Below, piece by piece: positions 45,034 to 52,757 of a stretch of DNA of 64,000 bases. Position 1 is the stretch's first letter; each line of letters opens with the position of its first letter. The notes under the pieces were generated by a model. That model had not been told where the DNA came from. It ran no database searches and worked only from the letters and a program-made list of their open reading frames with translations. A program made the position numbers and the translations under genes. The DNA is taken from the NCBI RefSeq assembly GCF_002161065.1, contig NZ_NFLV01000012.1, positions 41,441 to 105,440 of the forward strand, given 5' to 3'. The stretch is from Eubacterium sp. An11 (GTDB taxonomy: Bacteria > Bacillota > Clostridia > Lachnospirales > Lachnospiraceae).

Positions 45034-45960
45034 ATGATTAATACAAATTTAGAGAATGTAGTGTATAATAACGAAACACATAGGCTGAATTTATCAAATA
45101 TTGGAATTGATGAATTGTTATCAAATTTGGATAGACCATTGTCTGTTATTTTGCAAATAACACGTAATTGTCATTTTAATTGCGAATTTTGCAGTGAAAA
45201 AGATCAAATGCCCGATCCAAGTTTAGACGAATTGAGCTTATATGAGAGCCATCTGAAGGATGTTCCGAGAATCTTTTTATCTGGAGGAGAACCGTTAACG
45301 CGAAACGATTTTAAAGAGATTGTGGATATTTTTTCAAAAAAACATATATTAGGTCTCCCTACAAATGCAGTAGCTTCTGAGAAAAACATTAAAGTTATTA
45401 AGGATAATCATATTTCTGTAAATGTAGGATTAGATGGTCCGAGAGCTATTACATCAAGAGTACGTGGGGATTATGATTTTATCATGAAGGGGGTTCGAGA
45501 ATTTATAAAAAATGATATCCCATTTTCTTTGACTGCTGTGGTGTTAAGAAGCACATTGGATTCAATTTTATATACATGCCAAATGGCAGATGCCCTTGGT
45601 GCAAAAAAAATGAAATTTGTATTGCCTATTCCTAAGGGTAATGCGTTGAATTTAGATAAATGTGAATACATTACAGAGGAAGAGGCTCTTAGTGTATGTG
45701 ATAGGATTGCTGAGGCAAAAGAAAAGTTTGATTGGAAAACAGTATTTACCTTTTCAATATGGAACGAGAATACCAATGGTTATTCTATTTTAGTGTACCC
45801 AAATGGTAAGACCTATGCTTGGCCAGCACTTGATTATCAGGATAAAGTTTTGCTATTAGGCGATCTTCATACTGATACTATAGAAGAAATATGGGAAAGA
45901 TATCCATATAAATTTAACCATATAAATAAGTATTTGGGAAACGGAGTAAAAATAATTTGA
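45034..45960 (+). CDS. Radical SAM enzyme of an unassigned cargo operon
   Basis: A 308-residue radical SAM protein. The [4Fe-4S] cysteines are Cys46, Cys50 and Cys53 (CHFNCEFC), the SAM motif is LSGGEPL (83-88), and a later SVNVGLDGP strand fits the barrel. The C-terminus has YPNGKTYAWPALDY...LLLGDLHTDTIEEIWE, which is SPASM-like in wording but without the cysteines, so only one cluster is expected. Substrate unknown. GGGGGG precedes ATG 45034 (ATG 45028 possible). The next two genes encode an exonuclease-like protein and a nucleotide-type kinase, which suggests a nucleotide substrate. Confidence 0.85.
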   Translation: MINTNLENVVYNNETHRLNLSNIGIDELLSNLDRPLSVILQITRNCHFNCEFCSEKDQMPDPSLDELSLYESHLKDVPRIFLSGGEPLTRNDFKEIVDIFSKKHILGLPTNAVASEKNIKVIKDNHISVNVGLDGPRAITSRVRGDYDFIMKGVREFIKNDIPFSLTAVVLRSTLDSILYTCQMADALGAKKMKFVLPIPKGNALNLDKCEYITEEEALSVCDRIAEAKEKFDWKTVFTFSIWNENTNGYSILVYPNGKTYAWPALDYQDKVLLLGDLHTDTIEEIWERYPYKFNHINKYLGNGVKII

Positions 45961-45970
45961 GGTATGAATA

Positions 45971-46741
45971 ATGCGGATTAAGGGAAATTTAAGCAATATT
46001 CCTGACAACTCTATTATTGGTTTTGACGCAGAATGGACTAAGAATTATAAAATAAAAAATGGAAATATTCCGTTTTGTTTTTCAGTGGTAGTTCTAGATG
46101 CTCAAACATTGAATATGAATTTATTAGAAGATGGTGACATTTATTTTGAGTACATTCAATACTATTGTGAAACTCCCACAGAATTTAAAGATTTGGTTTT
46201 AATTGCAGAAGAATGGATCTCTAAGATACTGGGAGTTCTAAATACTTGTGTTTTGTGTGGACACCAAATTTCTAGTGATTTTAGTGTTTTATATAATATT
46301 GGGAAAGCATACAATATAAGCTCATTAGTTTGCTTAGAAAAAATCCGTAGTGAATGGAAAACTAGGAAAAAGGCGGAGATGATTCATATTATGGATACCC
46401 GATATGATATTACTAAGGAATTTTTAGGGAAAAGTCGAAGACTTGTAGATATGTGTAATGACTTCTTGTTAGACGTAACTCAGCCAGAATTAAAGAGTTC
46501 ATCAATGACTAAATTGCAAAATATCTTTTATGATAAGCACGATGATAATATATATGAAAGAATAGCGGTGATGAATTTGCGGCATAGTTTATGTGCGATT
46601 GTTTTATGTTGGCTTAATGAAAAAGTTGTGAATATGGATCAAAGAAGAACTATTAATATAAATAAAAGCGTGTATAATTGTTTAAATCAAGATTTTGACT
46701 GGATAAATTCAAAAGATTTTTCTGTTCTTTTAGATAGGTAG
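45971..46741 (+). CDS. DEDD 3'-5' exonuclease-like protein
   Basis: A 256-residue protein resembling RNase H-fold DEDD exonucleases. Exo I is IIGFDAEWTK with Asp19 and Glu21, and exo II is LCGHQISSDFSVL with Asp103. A segment IMDTRYDITKEFLGKSRRLVDMCNDFL follows as in RNase D/WRN-type enzymes. The exo III region (NLRHSLCAIVL) keeps a His but I do not find the expected last Asp, so it may bind without cutting or use another residue. It starts 10 bases after the radical SAM gene. Function unproven. Confidence 0.65.
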   Translation: MRIKGNLSNIPDNSIIGFDAEWTKNYKIKNGNIPFCFSVVVLDAQTLNMNLLEDGDIYFEYIQYYCETPTEFKDLVLIAEEWISKILGVLNTCVLCGHQISSDFSVLYNIGKAYNISSLVCLEKIRSEWKTRKKAEMIHIMDTRYDITKEFLGKSRRLVDMCNDFLLDVTQPELKSSSMTKLQNIFYDKHDDNIYERIAVMNLRHSLCAIVLCWLNEKVVNMDQRRTININKSVYNCLNQDFDWINSKDFSVLLDR

Positions 46742-46749
46742 ATGATTTT

Positions 46750-47355
46750 ATGATAAAAGAAAAGTTTTTAATAGCATTTGATGGCACACATGCCAGTGGC
46801 AAAACAACGCTGAAATATCAAGTCGCTGCTCGCTTAAAGGAAAGAGGGGTGAATTGTGTAGTTTTACCTGAACCAGCGAGGAGAAGCCCGTTAATAGATG
46901 ATGTTGTGTTGCGCGAAGTTGATAGTTTTGATATCCCGTTAGAAATTGATTTGATAATGAATCATATATCTCAATGCATACGAGGAACACGTGATGGGGA
47001 GATAATATTATCTGATAGAACACCCGTTAATGTACTTGCGTATACAGAGTTATTAATTCCTAAAAAAAATAAATTAGAAATTGATTTACTGAAAAAATGT
47101 AGGGCATTAATAGAAACATGGATTATGTTTTATGATTTGATATTTTATTGTCAGGATTATTATATAGCTGATATAACGAAGGATAATCGGAGAAGCAAAG
47201 TTGTTGGAATTCAAAAGGAAGTCGATATTGAGACGAAGAAACAATACAATCAATTTGGATGTGAAATTCGATTTATTCCCGAAGGATTATCTTTAGATAA
47301 AAAAGCGGATTTTGTGATGAATTTGATAGAAAATAAATTGGACTTAAAAATGTAA
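46750..47355 (+). CDS. P-loop nucleoside/nucleotide kinase-like protein
   Basis: A 201-residue P-loop kinase. Walker A is FDGTHASGKTT (residues 10-20), with LPEPARRSP resembling the substrate loop of thymidylate and deoxynucleoside kinases, and LSDRTPVNVLAY as the DR-type lid/substrate motif. It would phosphorylate a nucleoside or nucleotide. It closes the three-gene operon and is followed by a strong terminator. The ribosome site is weak (TAGGTAG), and translational coupling to the previous gene is likely. Confidence 0.75.
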   Translation: MIKEKFLIAFDGTHASGKTTLKYQVAARLKERGVNCVVLPEPARRSPLIDDVVLREVDSFDIPLEIDLIMNHISQCIRGTRDGEIILSDRTPVNVLAYTELLIPKKNKLEIDLLKKCRALIETWIMFYDLIFYCQDYYIADITKDNRRSKVVGIQKEVDIETKKQYNQFGCEIRFIPEGLSLDKKADFVMNLIENKLDLKM

Positions 47356-47378
47356 ATATAGAACATAAATGTTATATC

Positions 47379-47417
47379 CTCCCATTGATGTTTAAACATT
47401 AATGGGAGATGTTTTTT
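47379..47417 (+). terminator. Terminator of the radical SAM operon
   Basis: CTCCCATTGATGTTT (47379-47393) and AAACATTAATGGGAG (47394-47408), a 15-pair stem with one G-U pair and in practice a small terminal loop. TTTTTT follows. Clear Rho-independent terminator. Confidence 0.85.
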
Positions 47418-47628
47418 GATATATTCCCATATACAACCGAGAGAGCAAAAACGGCCGTGGATCAAGTCGGACGAACCGTCCGGCAAATGACGTACTTTCT
47501 GTCCTCTCGTGCCATGTGGAGTGCGTAGTATTGATGTCAAAAGTCAAAGAATAGAATAGCGAAAAAGTGTAGAAAACAAGGGATTTCCGGGAGTCGGGGC
47601 TTGTCAGAGGACAGGTTTTGGCTTCCGG
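47412..47628 (+). other. Probable right edge of the integrated element
   Basis: Composition changes here from A+T-rich cargo to GC-richer DNA. A short open frame on the plus strand, without a start, ends at TAG 47526-47528 (visible part VDQVGRTVRQMTYFLSS and four more residues). About 60 bases later a 19-pair hairpin appears (47587-47605 against 47610-47628, many G-U pairs), followed by TTTTTT. This looks like the 3' end of a gene whose front part was cut off, as expected at an attachment site. No att repeat can be tested because the left end is outside the window. Confidence 0.35.
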
Positions 47629-47635
47629 ATTTTTT
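47587..47635 (+). terminator. Terminator-like hairpin
   Basis: A stem of 19 pairs around an AGAG loop, followed by ATTTTTT. It closes plus-strand transcription that enters from the left, possibly for the truncated gene ending at 47528. Confidence 0.65.
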
Positions 47636-47715
47636 CATTTTACGGGTAAGTGGGAACTGGTCTACTGAGGAAAATGGCGGAGAGTTGAGTGGTTGATTTT
47701 GATATTGGGGGTGTT

Positions 47716-47764
47716 GAGTTGACAGGTTGGATAAATGGTATGTGGAGTTGACAACATGGATAAA
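47716..47764. repeat. Two-copy direct repeat
   Basis: GAGTTGACA followed by a TGGATAAA word occurs twice, starting at 47716 and 47745, 29 bases apart. The TTGACA words look like -35 boxes, but no good -10 boxes follow. Nothing else is seen in 47636-47765. Confidence 0.4.
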
Positions 47765-47765
47765 G

Positions 47766-47810
47766 GCAAAAAGAGAAGCACATCTTTCCCGGTGTGGGAG
47801 TGATGTGCTT
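47766..47810 (-). terminator. Terminator of the minus-strand XRE gene
   Basis: AAGCACATC (47776-47784) pairs with GATGTGCTT (47802-47810), with a TCCC/GGGA inner helix. On the minus strand it ends in CTTTTTG. It lies right after the stop codon of the XRE gene. Confidence 0.7.
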
Positions 47811-48109
47811 TAAATGGCATCCATCAGATCAAGGAGAATCTGTTTTTGGCGGTCGGTCAAGGTACTCCACTTTGAGAATAATATCTGTTGATCCTCGGTC
47901 AGCTGCGCTTCTTCTCCCTCGGCAAAGAACTGAGCCAGTGTAATACCAAACGCTCTGCATACCGCCTCCAGTGTTGGCAGCGTAGGGGCGTTATTTCTGT
48001 TAAACATATTTGTAACTGTTGAGTGGGAAAGATTTGATTCTTTTGCCAGACGGTAGTCTGTCCATTTCCGCTCTTCCATTAATTCTTTTATGCGTCTTTG
48101 CGCATCCAT
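47810..48109 (-). CDS. XRE-family transcriptional regulator
   Basis: A 99-residue repressor-type protein. The helix-turn-helix is ELMEERKWTDYRLAKESNLSHSTVTNMFNRN; the rest (FAEGEEAQLTEDQQILFSKWSTLTDRQKQILL) is a short dimerisation-like tail. It faces away from the gene at 48261. An inverted repeat in the shared promoter region could be its operator. Confidence 0.85.
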   Translation of the reverse strand: MDAQRRIKELMEERKWTDYRLAKESNLSHSTVTNMFNRNNAPTLPTLEAVCRAFGITLAQFFAEGEEAQLTEDQQILFSKWSTLTDRQKQILLDLMDAI

Positions 48110-48137
48110 ATCATCACCTACCTATCTGTATCTATTC

Positions 48138-48202
48138 TAAGTCCCAGAAAGGTGTTATAATAGTCACAATCGGTAGCTATAATATTTCCTGAAAGGGACT
48201 TA
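48138..48202. promoter_or_regulatory. Divergent operator region
   Basis: TAAGTCCC (48138-48145) and GGGACTTA (48195-48202) form a perfect 8-base inverted repeat that flanks two TATAAT-like boxes (near 48155 and 48177) between the XRE gene and the gene at 48261. This fits a two-half-site operator for divergent control. Inference from layout. Confidence 0.5.
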
Positions 48203-48260
48203 TGCAGTAATAGCTTCGTAGCTATCAGGGGATGATATTCTGATGTCAGGAGGCTAAATA

Positions 48261-48506
48261 ATGGCAGAGCATATATTTGAGCGATTGGCTCGTGAACGTG
48301 GCATTACAATAGAGGAAATGCGGGCGATCATTTCTTCCCGGATTGAGAAGGGATGGAATGATCCTAATCCGGAAAAACGGGCACAATGGAGAAGAATTCC
48401 TTGCAAGGGGGAATTACCAACACCAGATGAGTGGCTGCAGTATGCGGTAATGAGGATTAAAGAGAATGGTCGAGATGAACTTTTAAGAAAATATTTGAAT
48501 TGGTAA
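48261..48506 (+). CDS. Small hypothetical protein
   Basis: An 81-residue protein (HIFERLARERGITIEEMRAIISSRIEKGWNDPNPEKRAQWRRIP, then PTPDEWLQYAVMRI). This kind of protein is frequent in gut Clostridia and is sometimes labelled Spo0A-C-terminal-like, which I cannot support from the sequence. TCAGGAGGC is the ribosome site at 48246-48254. It is probably under the XRE gene that diverges from it. Confidence 0.6.
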   Translation: MAEHIFERLARERGITIEEMRAIISSRIEKGWNDPNPEKRAQWRRIPCKGELPTPDEWLQYAVMRIKENGRDELLRKYLNW

Positions 48507-48547
48507 AATTATTGCTAATTATTCAAAATTACTTCACAAATAATTGC

Positions 48548-48576
48548 TTGCTTTCTTCGAGAAAGCGAAATATAAT
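48548..48576 (+). promoter_or_regulatory. Promoter and operator of the HTH-LysR genes
   Basis: TTGCTT (48548-48553) and TATAAT (48571-48576), spacer 17. GCTTTCT-TCG-AGAAAGC forms a perfect inverted repeat (48551-48567) that covers the spacer and touches the -35 box, a likely operator. Confidence 0.65.
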
Positions 48577-48595
48577 TGTAGTGGAGGCGAAGCCA

Positions 48596-48781
48596 ATGGA
48601 TTATATGACATTGAAAGAAGCCGGGAAAAAGTGGAATATTTCTCCCCGACAAATCAATTACTACTGCTCGGATGGACGTATTCCCGGAGCAGAGAAAATA
48701 GGACGGGTTTGGCTTATTCCCAAAGATGCAGAAAAGCCGAAAGACAAACGGAGGCGGGAAATAAAAGAATCTGCCCGCTGA
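48596..48781 (+). CDS. MerR/excisionase-like HTH protein
   Basis: A 61-residue winged-helix DNA-binding protein: YMTLKEAGKKWNISPRQINYYCSDGRIPGAEKIGRVWLIP, typical of helix_turn_helix 17 proteins, plus a basic tail. ATG 48596 with GTGGAGGCG upstream. It stands 17 bases before the lysR gene and probably shares a transcript. It could regulate its own promoter, which holds a perfect inverted repeat. Confidence 0.8.
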   Translation: MDYMTLKEAGKKWNISPRQINYYCSDGRIPGAEKIGRVWLIPKDAEKPKDKRRREIKESAR

Positions 48782-48798
48782 GAGGAGTTGAAAATTTT

Positions 48799-49698
48799 AT
48801 GTATAACCCCCAATTAGAAACCTTCCTCTGCGTAGCCGAGTGCGGCAGTTTCAATAAGGCTGCCGAGAAACTATATATTTCCCCACCGGCAGTCATCAAA
48901 CAAATCAATCTCCTGGAAGAAAGCCTGGACTTACAGTTATTTATCCGTACACACCGTGGATTACAAATCACAGAAGCGGGGAAATCTCTGGCACAGGACG
49001 CAAAATATATCATTCAATATTGCAAAGACTCAGTGACGCGGGCAAAAAATGCCATGAAACAGAGCGAGGACATCATCCGCATTGGTACATCACCGATGAC
49101 ACCGGCTCAGGTATTGGTAGATCTTTGGCCAAAACTGCAAGAGGATTGTCCTGGTATCAAGTTCCAACTGGTGCCCTTCGACAACACGCCTGAGAACGCC
49201 AGGGAAATTCTGGCCAACCTTGGGCAGAATATTGATGTGGTGGCGGGCATTTTCGATGAAACCATGCTGAGCCTACGCCGCTGTGCCGGACTGGAAATTT
49301 CCCGTGAGCCCATCTGTGTAGCTGTGTCCATACATCACCGCCTGGCGGCCAAAGACCGGCTGACGGTGCAGGATCTCTACGGAGAGAAATTCATGTTGAT
49401 GCGTCGGGAATGGAGCCATTATGTGGATCTATTGCGGGACGATCTGTGGAAAAACCACTCGCAAATCCAAATTGTGGACTTTGACTTCTACGATGTAAGC
49501 GCATTCAACCAGTGCGAAAACAATAACTGTATGCTGATGGCAGTACCTAAATGGCAGTATGTCCACCCGCTTTTGAAAATTCTTCCGGCGGATTGGAGCT
49601 ATACCATTCCCTATGGCCTGCTCCATTCCCCATCACCATCCCCTGTGGTGAAACAGTTCCTGCGGGCGGTGCAAAAGGCAACAGAGCAAAACCAGTAA
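48799..49698 (+). CDS. LysR-family transcriptional regulator
   Basis: A 299-residue LysR-type regulator. The N-terminal winged HTH is LETFLCVAECGSFNKAAEKLYISPPAVIKQINLLEESL, and the effector-binding domain spans about residues 92-290. Immediately after it comes the first of three nearly identical promoter blocks (49700, 55622, 60146), which makes it the prime candidate for the regulator of the redox operons downstream. The inducer is unknown; reactive aldehydes or electrophiles would fit the regulated enzymes. AGAGGAG at 48781-48787. Confidence 0.9.
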   Translation: MYNPQLETFLCVAECGSFNKAAEKLYISPPAVIKQINLLEESLDLQLFIRTHRGLQITEAGKSLAQDAKYIIQYCKDSVTRAKNAMKQSEDIIRIGTSPMTPAQVLVDLWPKLQEDCPGIKFQLVPFDNTPENAREILANLGQNIDVVAGIFDETMLSLRRCAGLEISREPICVAVSIHHRLAAKDRLTVQDLYGEKFMLMRREWSHYVDLLRDDLWKNHSQIQIVDFDFYDVSAFNQCENNNCMLMAVPKWQYVHPLLKILPADWSYTIPYGLLHSPSPSPVVKQFLRAVQKATEQNQ

Positions 49699-49699
49699 T

Positions 49700-49763
49700 A
49701 ACCTAAAGGTAAATAGTGCATAACGAATCGAGACTTCTGCGGAGGTCTCGTTTTTTTTATAAT
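49700..49763 (+). promoter_or_regulatory. LysR-type operator and promoter, copy A
   Basis: A 40-base block (49700-49739) with ACCT-AA-AGGT, then TGCATAACGAATCGAGACTTCT, and a -10 box TATAAT at 49758-49763. The distance from GAGAC (49730) to the -10 is 28 bases, the same as in copies B and C. The hairpin CGAGACTTC/GAGGTCTCG (49728-49749) followed by T8 also acts as the lysR terminator. It drives the operon starting at 49797. Confidence 0.65.
49728..49758 (+). terminator. Terminator of the lysR gene
   Basis: CGAGACTTC, a TGCG loop, GAGGTCTCG, then eight T. It overlaps the promoter of the next operon. Confidence 0.75.
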
Positions 49764-49796
49764 GAAATCAGAAAGGAAAGAGAGGAAGGTGACACG

Positions 49797-50849
49797 ATGA
49801 AGGCGCATGGAGTTCTGGCCATTGCGATTTGCCTGCTGCTTTGCCTGACGGGATGTGCAGACCGTGAACAGATCAAGACAACTTCTTCCGGGGAATCGCC
49901 TCCTTCCGGGAATACCGGCCTTTTGGACCGCGCCGATTCCCAGGAGGAACCGGACAGCTTTGCGCCCGCAGATCAAATGGCAGAGCCATTTACAACATCC
50001 ACTTCCATTCAGGATGTGATCGACAATTCGGTTTTCGCAGGATATGGGCGATTGCTCTTTCCGGTGGAGGACTGGTATATGAGCGGCAGCACCCTTAGAG
50101 ATTTGCAGCTGACATGGTACAACAACATCGACCCGGAGGAAACCGTGGAGATCGTCAATACCCTGTGGCAAAGAGCCAATGCCGGTGAGAACGTTTTCTA
50201 TGACATCTATACGGAGGAAGAGAAAGCGGAAGATCCTGCAAAAGAGGATACCGGATTGTTCTTTTTCCGCGGTGATCCCGGAGCCAAATTTGCCGTGTGC
50301 AATGCAGGTGGCGGCTTTGCCTATGTAGGAGCCATGCAGGACAGCTTTCCTCATGCGTTGGAATTATCCAAGAGAGGTTATAATGCCTTCGCCCTCATCT
50401 ATCGTCCCGGAGCCCAAACAGCCTGTGAGGATCTGGCGCGGGCCATCAGTTTTATTTTTGAGCACGCTGAGGAACTGAATGTGGATACCGACTGTTATTC
50501 CCTCTGGGGCGGTTCAGCTGGAGGACGCATGGCGGCCTGGCTGGGTTCTTACGGTCCGGCGGCATTTGGCGGGGACGAGCTTCCACAGCCGGGGGCGGTC
50601 GTGATGCAGTATACCGGCCACAGTGATTATACAGAAAACGACCCGCCCACTTTCGCCTGTGTAGGAGAAAGCGATGGCATCGCAAACTGGCGCACCATGC
50701 AGCGCCGCCTGGACGCCATGAGCGCCCTGGGTATCCCCACCGAATTTCATCACTATCCAGGTTTGCCCCATGGCTTCGGGCTGGGAGCCGGCACGGTGGC
50801 AGAAGGATGGTTGGAGGAAGCGGTTGACTTTTGGAAGGCGCAAATGTGA
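49797..50849 (+). CDS. Lipoprotein alpha/beta hydrolase
   Basis: A 350-residue secreted lipoprotein. Signal peptide with lipobox LCLTGC (Cys at about residue 19), then a Ser/Pro/Glu-rich linker to about 60. The hydrolase core has HGGG-like NAGGGFAYVG, the nucleophile elbow WGGSAGGR, and the C-terminal His in GLPHGFGLG. The fold is that of esterases/dienelactone-type hydrolases; substrate unknown. First gene of the operon controlled by promoter copy A. Confidence 0.8.
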   Translation: MKAHGVLAIAICLLLCLTGCADREQIKTTSSGESPPSGNTGLLDRADSQEEPDSFAPADQMAEPFTTSTSIQDVIDNSVFAGYGRLLFPVEDWYMSGSTLRDLQLTWYNNIDPEETVEIVNTLWQRANAGENVFYDIYTEEEKAEDPAKEDTGLFFFRGDPGAKFAVCNAGGGFAYVGAMQDSFPHALELSKRGYNAFALIYRPGAQTACEDLARAISFIFEHAEELNVDTDCYSLWGGSAGGRMAAWLGSYGPAAFGGDELPQPGAVVMQYTGHSDYTENDPPTFACVGESDGIANWRTMQRRLDAMSALGIPTEFHHYPGLPHGFGLGAGTVAEGWLEEAVDFWKAQM

Positions 50850-50898
50850 GCATCCCGTTGATATAGTATAAAACATTTTACAGAAAGGAAGCATTGTT

Positions 50899-52065
50899 AT
50901 GAACAACTTTATTTTTCAAAACGCCACGAAGGTTTATTTTGGCAAAGGCTGTGTAAAAGAGTATCTGGCTTGCCTGACAAAAAACGCCAATACCATTTTG
51001 CTTGCCTATGGCGGTGGCAGCATCAAGAGAAATGGTGTCTATGATGAGATCACCGGCATTCTGAAGGAAGCGGGCAAGACCATTGTAGAGTTCTCCGGAA
51101 TCATGTCCAACCCCACCTACGCCAAAGTGCAGGAGGGGGCAAAGCTGGCCCGCGAGAACCACGCAGATATGATCCTGGCTGTGGGCGGCGGCAGCGCCAT
51201 GGACTGCTGCAAGGCCGTGTCTTTGGCAACCCGGTATGACGGAGACATCTGGGATGATTTTTGGGCACAGCCCGGTGTCATCGACTTTGAGCCGCTGCCC
51301 CTGGGTGTTGTGGTCACAGTGGCGGGCACCGGCAGCGAGTGCAACGGCGGGGCCGTGATTACCAACGAGGAAAAGAAGGTCAAGACCGGACGGGATTATC
51401 CAGCCCTTAATCCCCGCTTTGCCCTAATGGACCCCGCCTATACGTTCTCTGTACCGAAAAAGCAGATGGCCTCCGGCAGCTTTGACATCCTGAGCCACAT
51501 TATGGAGACCTATTTCAGTGAGCCCAATGAGGACAATGTTTCCGACGACATCATGGAGGCGCTGATGGAGAGCGTTATCCGTAACCTGCGCATTGCGATG
51601 GAAAATCCGGAGGATTACACAGCTCGGTCTAATCTGATGTGGGATTCTACCATGGCGGAAAACCGGCTTATCAAGATGGGAAAAAAGTGCGACTTTGAGT
51701 GCCACAACATGGAACATCAGCTTGGAGCCTATACCAACTGCAACCATGGCTGCGGCCTGGCGGTAATCCATCCGGTTTATTACCGCCATGTGTATAAAGA
51801 GGGCCTGCCTAAATTTGTTCGGTTTGCCGAAAATGTATGGGGCATCGCCCGTGACGGGAAAACGGATGAGGAGCTGGCTCTGACCGGTATTGACGCGCTG
51901 GCTGATTTTATCAAGGCGCTTGGCTTACCTACCACGCTCAAAGAACTGGGTGTGGACAAGGCACAGCTTAAAGAAATCGCAGATTCCTGCGGGATCTCCC
52001 AGGGCAGTTACAAACCCATGACCCACGAGGAAATTCTGGAAATCTTCCAGGAATGCTATGAATAA
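50899..52065 (+). CDS. yqhD-like: Iron-containing alcohol/aldehyde dehydrogenase (YqhD-like)
   Basis: A 388-residue type III alcohol dehydrogenase resembling YqhD/butanol dehydrogenases. NAD(P) site: AYGGGSIKRNGVYDE and AVGGGSAMD (the GGGS motifs). Metal ligands are in SFDILSHIMET (Asp, His) and in HNMEHQLGAYTNCNHGCGLA (two His). YqhD-type enzymes reduce toxic aldehydes with NADPH. Ribosome site GAAAGGAAG at 50882-50890. It lies in one operon with lipoproteins and flavodoxins. Confidence 0.9.
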   Translation: MNNFIFQNATKVYFGKGCVKEYLACLTKNANTILLAYGGGSIKRNGVYDEITGILKEAGKTIVEFSGIMSNPTYAKVQEGAKLARENHADMILAVGGGSAMDCCKAVSLATRYDGDIWDDFWAQPGVIDFEPLPLGVVVTVAGTGSECNGGAVITNEEKKVKTGRDYPALNPRFALMDPAYTFSVPKKQMASGSFDILSHIMETYFSEPNEDNVSDDIMEALMESVIRNLRIAMENPEDYTARSNLMWDSTMAENRLIKMGKKCDFECHNMEHQLGAYTNCNHGCGLAVIHPVYYRHVYKEGLPKFVRFAENVWGIARDGKTDEELALTGIDALADFIKALGLPTTLKELGVDKAQLKEIADSCGISQGSYKPMTHEEILEIFQECYE

Positions 52066-52096
52066 AAACGAAACCATCAAGAAAGGAACGATCAAC

Positions 52097-52735
52097 ATGA
52101 AAAAATTAACAGCTCTGTTTTTAAGCCTTGCAATGGTCCTGAGCCTGGCCGCCTGCGGCACCAATGCATCCAATGAGACCAGCGCAGCACCGGAATCCAC
52201 AGGGAACACGGAAGAACCTTCTTCCCAGCCGGAAACGGAAGGCGAGGCAGGAGGGACTTTGGTCGTCTATTATTCGGCTACCGGAAACACGGAGCAGGTG
52301 GCAAACTATATTGCCAATATTACCGGTGGCGATTTATTTGAGCTGGAACCGGTAGAGCCTTACACCAGCGATGATCTGGATTGGACCAACGACAATAGCC
52401 GTGTTTCCCAGGAATACTATGATGAAAGCCTGCGAGATGTGGAACTGGTGGCAGATACCGTAGAAAATTGGGACAGCTATGACACCATATTCATCGGTTA
52501 TCCGATCTGGTGGGGCATTGCTGCCTGGCCGACGGATGGCTTTGTAGAGGCCAATGATTTCACAGGTAAGACCGTGATCCCCTTCTGCACCTCTTCCAGC
52601 TCTGGTCTGGGTGAAAGCGGGCAGCTGTTGGCGGAACTGGCTGGTACAGGAGACTGGCAGGAAGGGATGCGTTTCCGTTCCAGCGCCAGCGAAGCGGATG
52701 TACAGGAATGGCTGGATAGCCTGAATCTGTCCTGA
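52097..52735 (+). CDS. Flavodoxin-like lipoprotein
   Basis: A 212-residue secreted lipoprotein. Lipobox SLAAC near residue 20, then an acidic Ser/Glu linker, then a Flavodoxin_4-type domain from about residue 55: LVVYYSATGNTEQVANYI (FMN phosphate loop), IGYPIWWGIAAWP (the isoalloxazine loop), and CTSSSSGLGESG. It acts outside the membrane in electron transfer. Its start overlaps no gene, while an upstream in-frame ATG at 52058 lies in the ADH gene. AAAGGAACG is upstream. Confidence 0.85.
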   Translation: MKKLTALFLSLAMVLSLAACGTNASNETSAAPESTGNTEEPSSQPETEGEAGGTLVVYYSATGNTEQVANYIANITGGDLFELEPVEPYTSDDLDWTNDNSRVSQEYYDESLRDVELVADTVENWDSYDTIFIGYPIWWGIAAWPTDGFVEANDFTGKTVIPFCTSSSSGLGESGQLLAELAGTGDWQEGMRFRSSASEADVQEWLDSLNLS

Positions 52736-52757
52736 TGATCGGAAGGAGGTGCGCCGG

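Noticed and set aside
45034..47355. Calling the radical SAM gene a prokaryotic viperin
   Set aside because: The kinase neighbour fits, but the expected viperin-type C-terminal signature is not visible and the ending is SPASM-like without cysteines.
47716..47764. Tandem promoters from the two TTGACA words
   Set aside because: No acceptable -10 box at 16-18 bases from either; listed only as a direct repeat.
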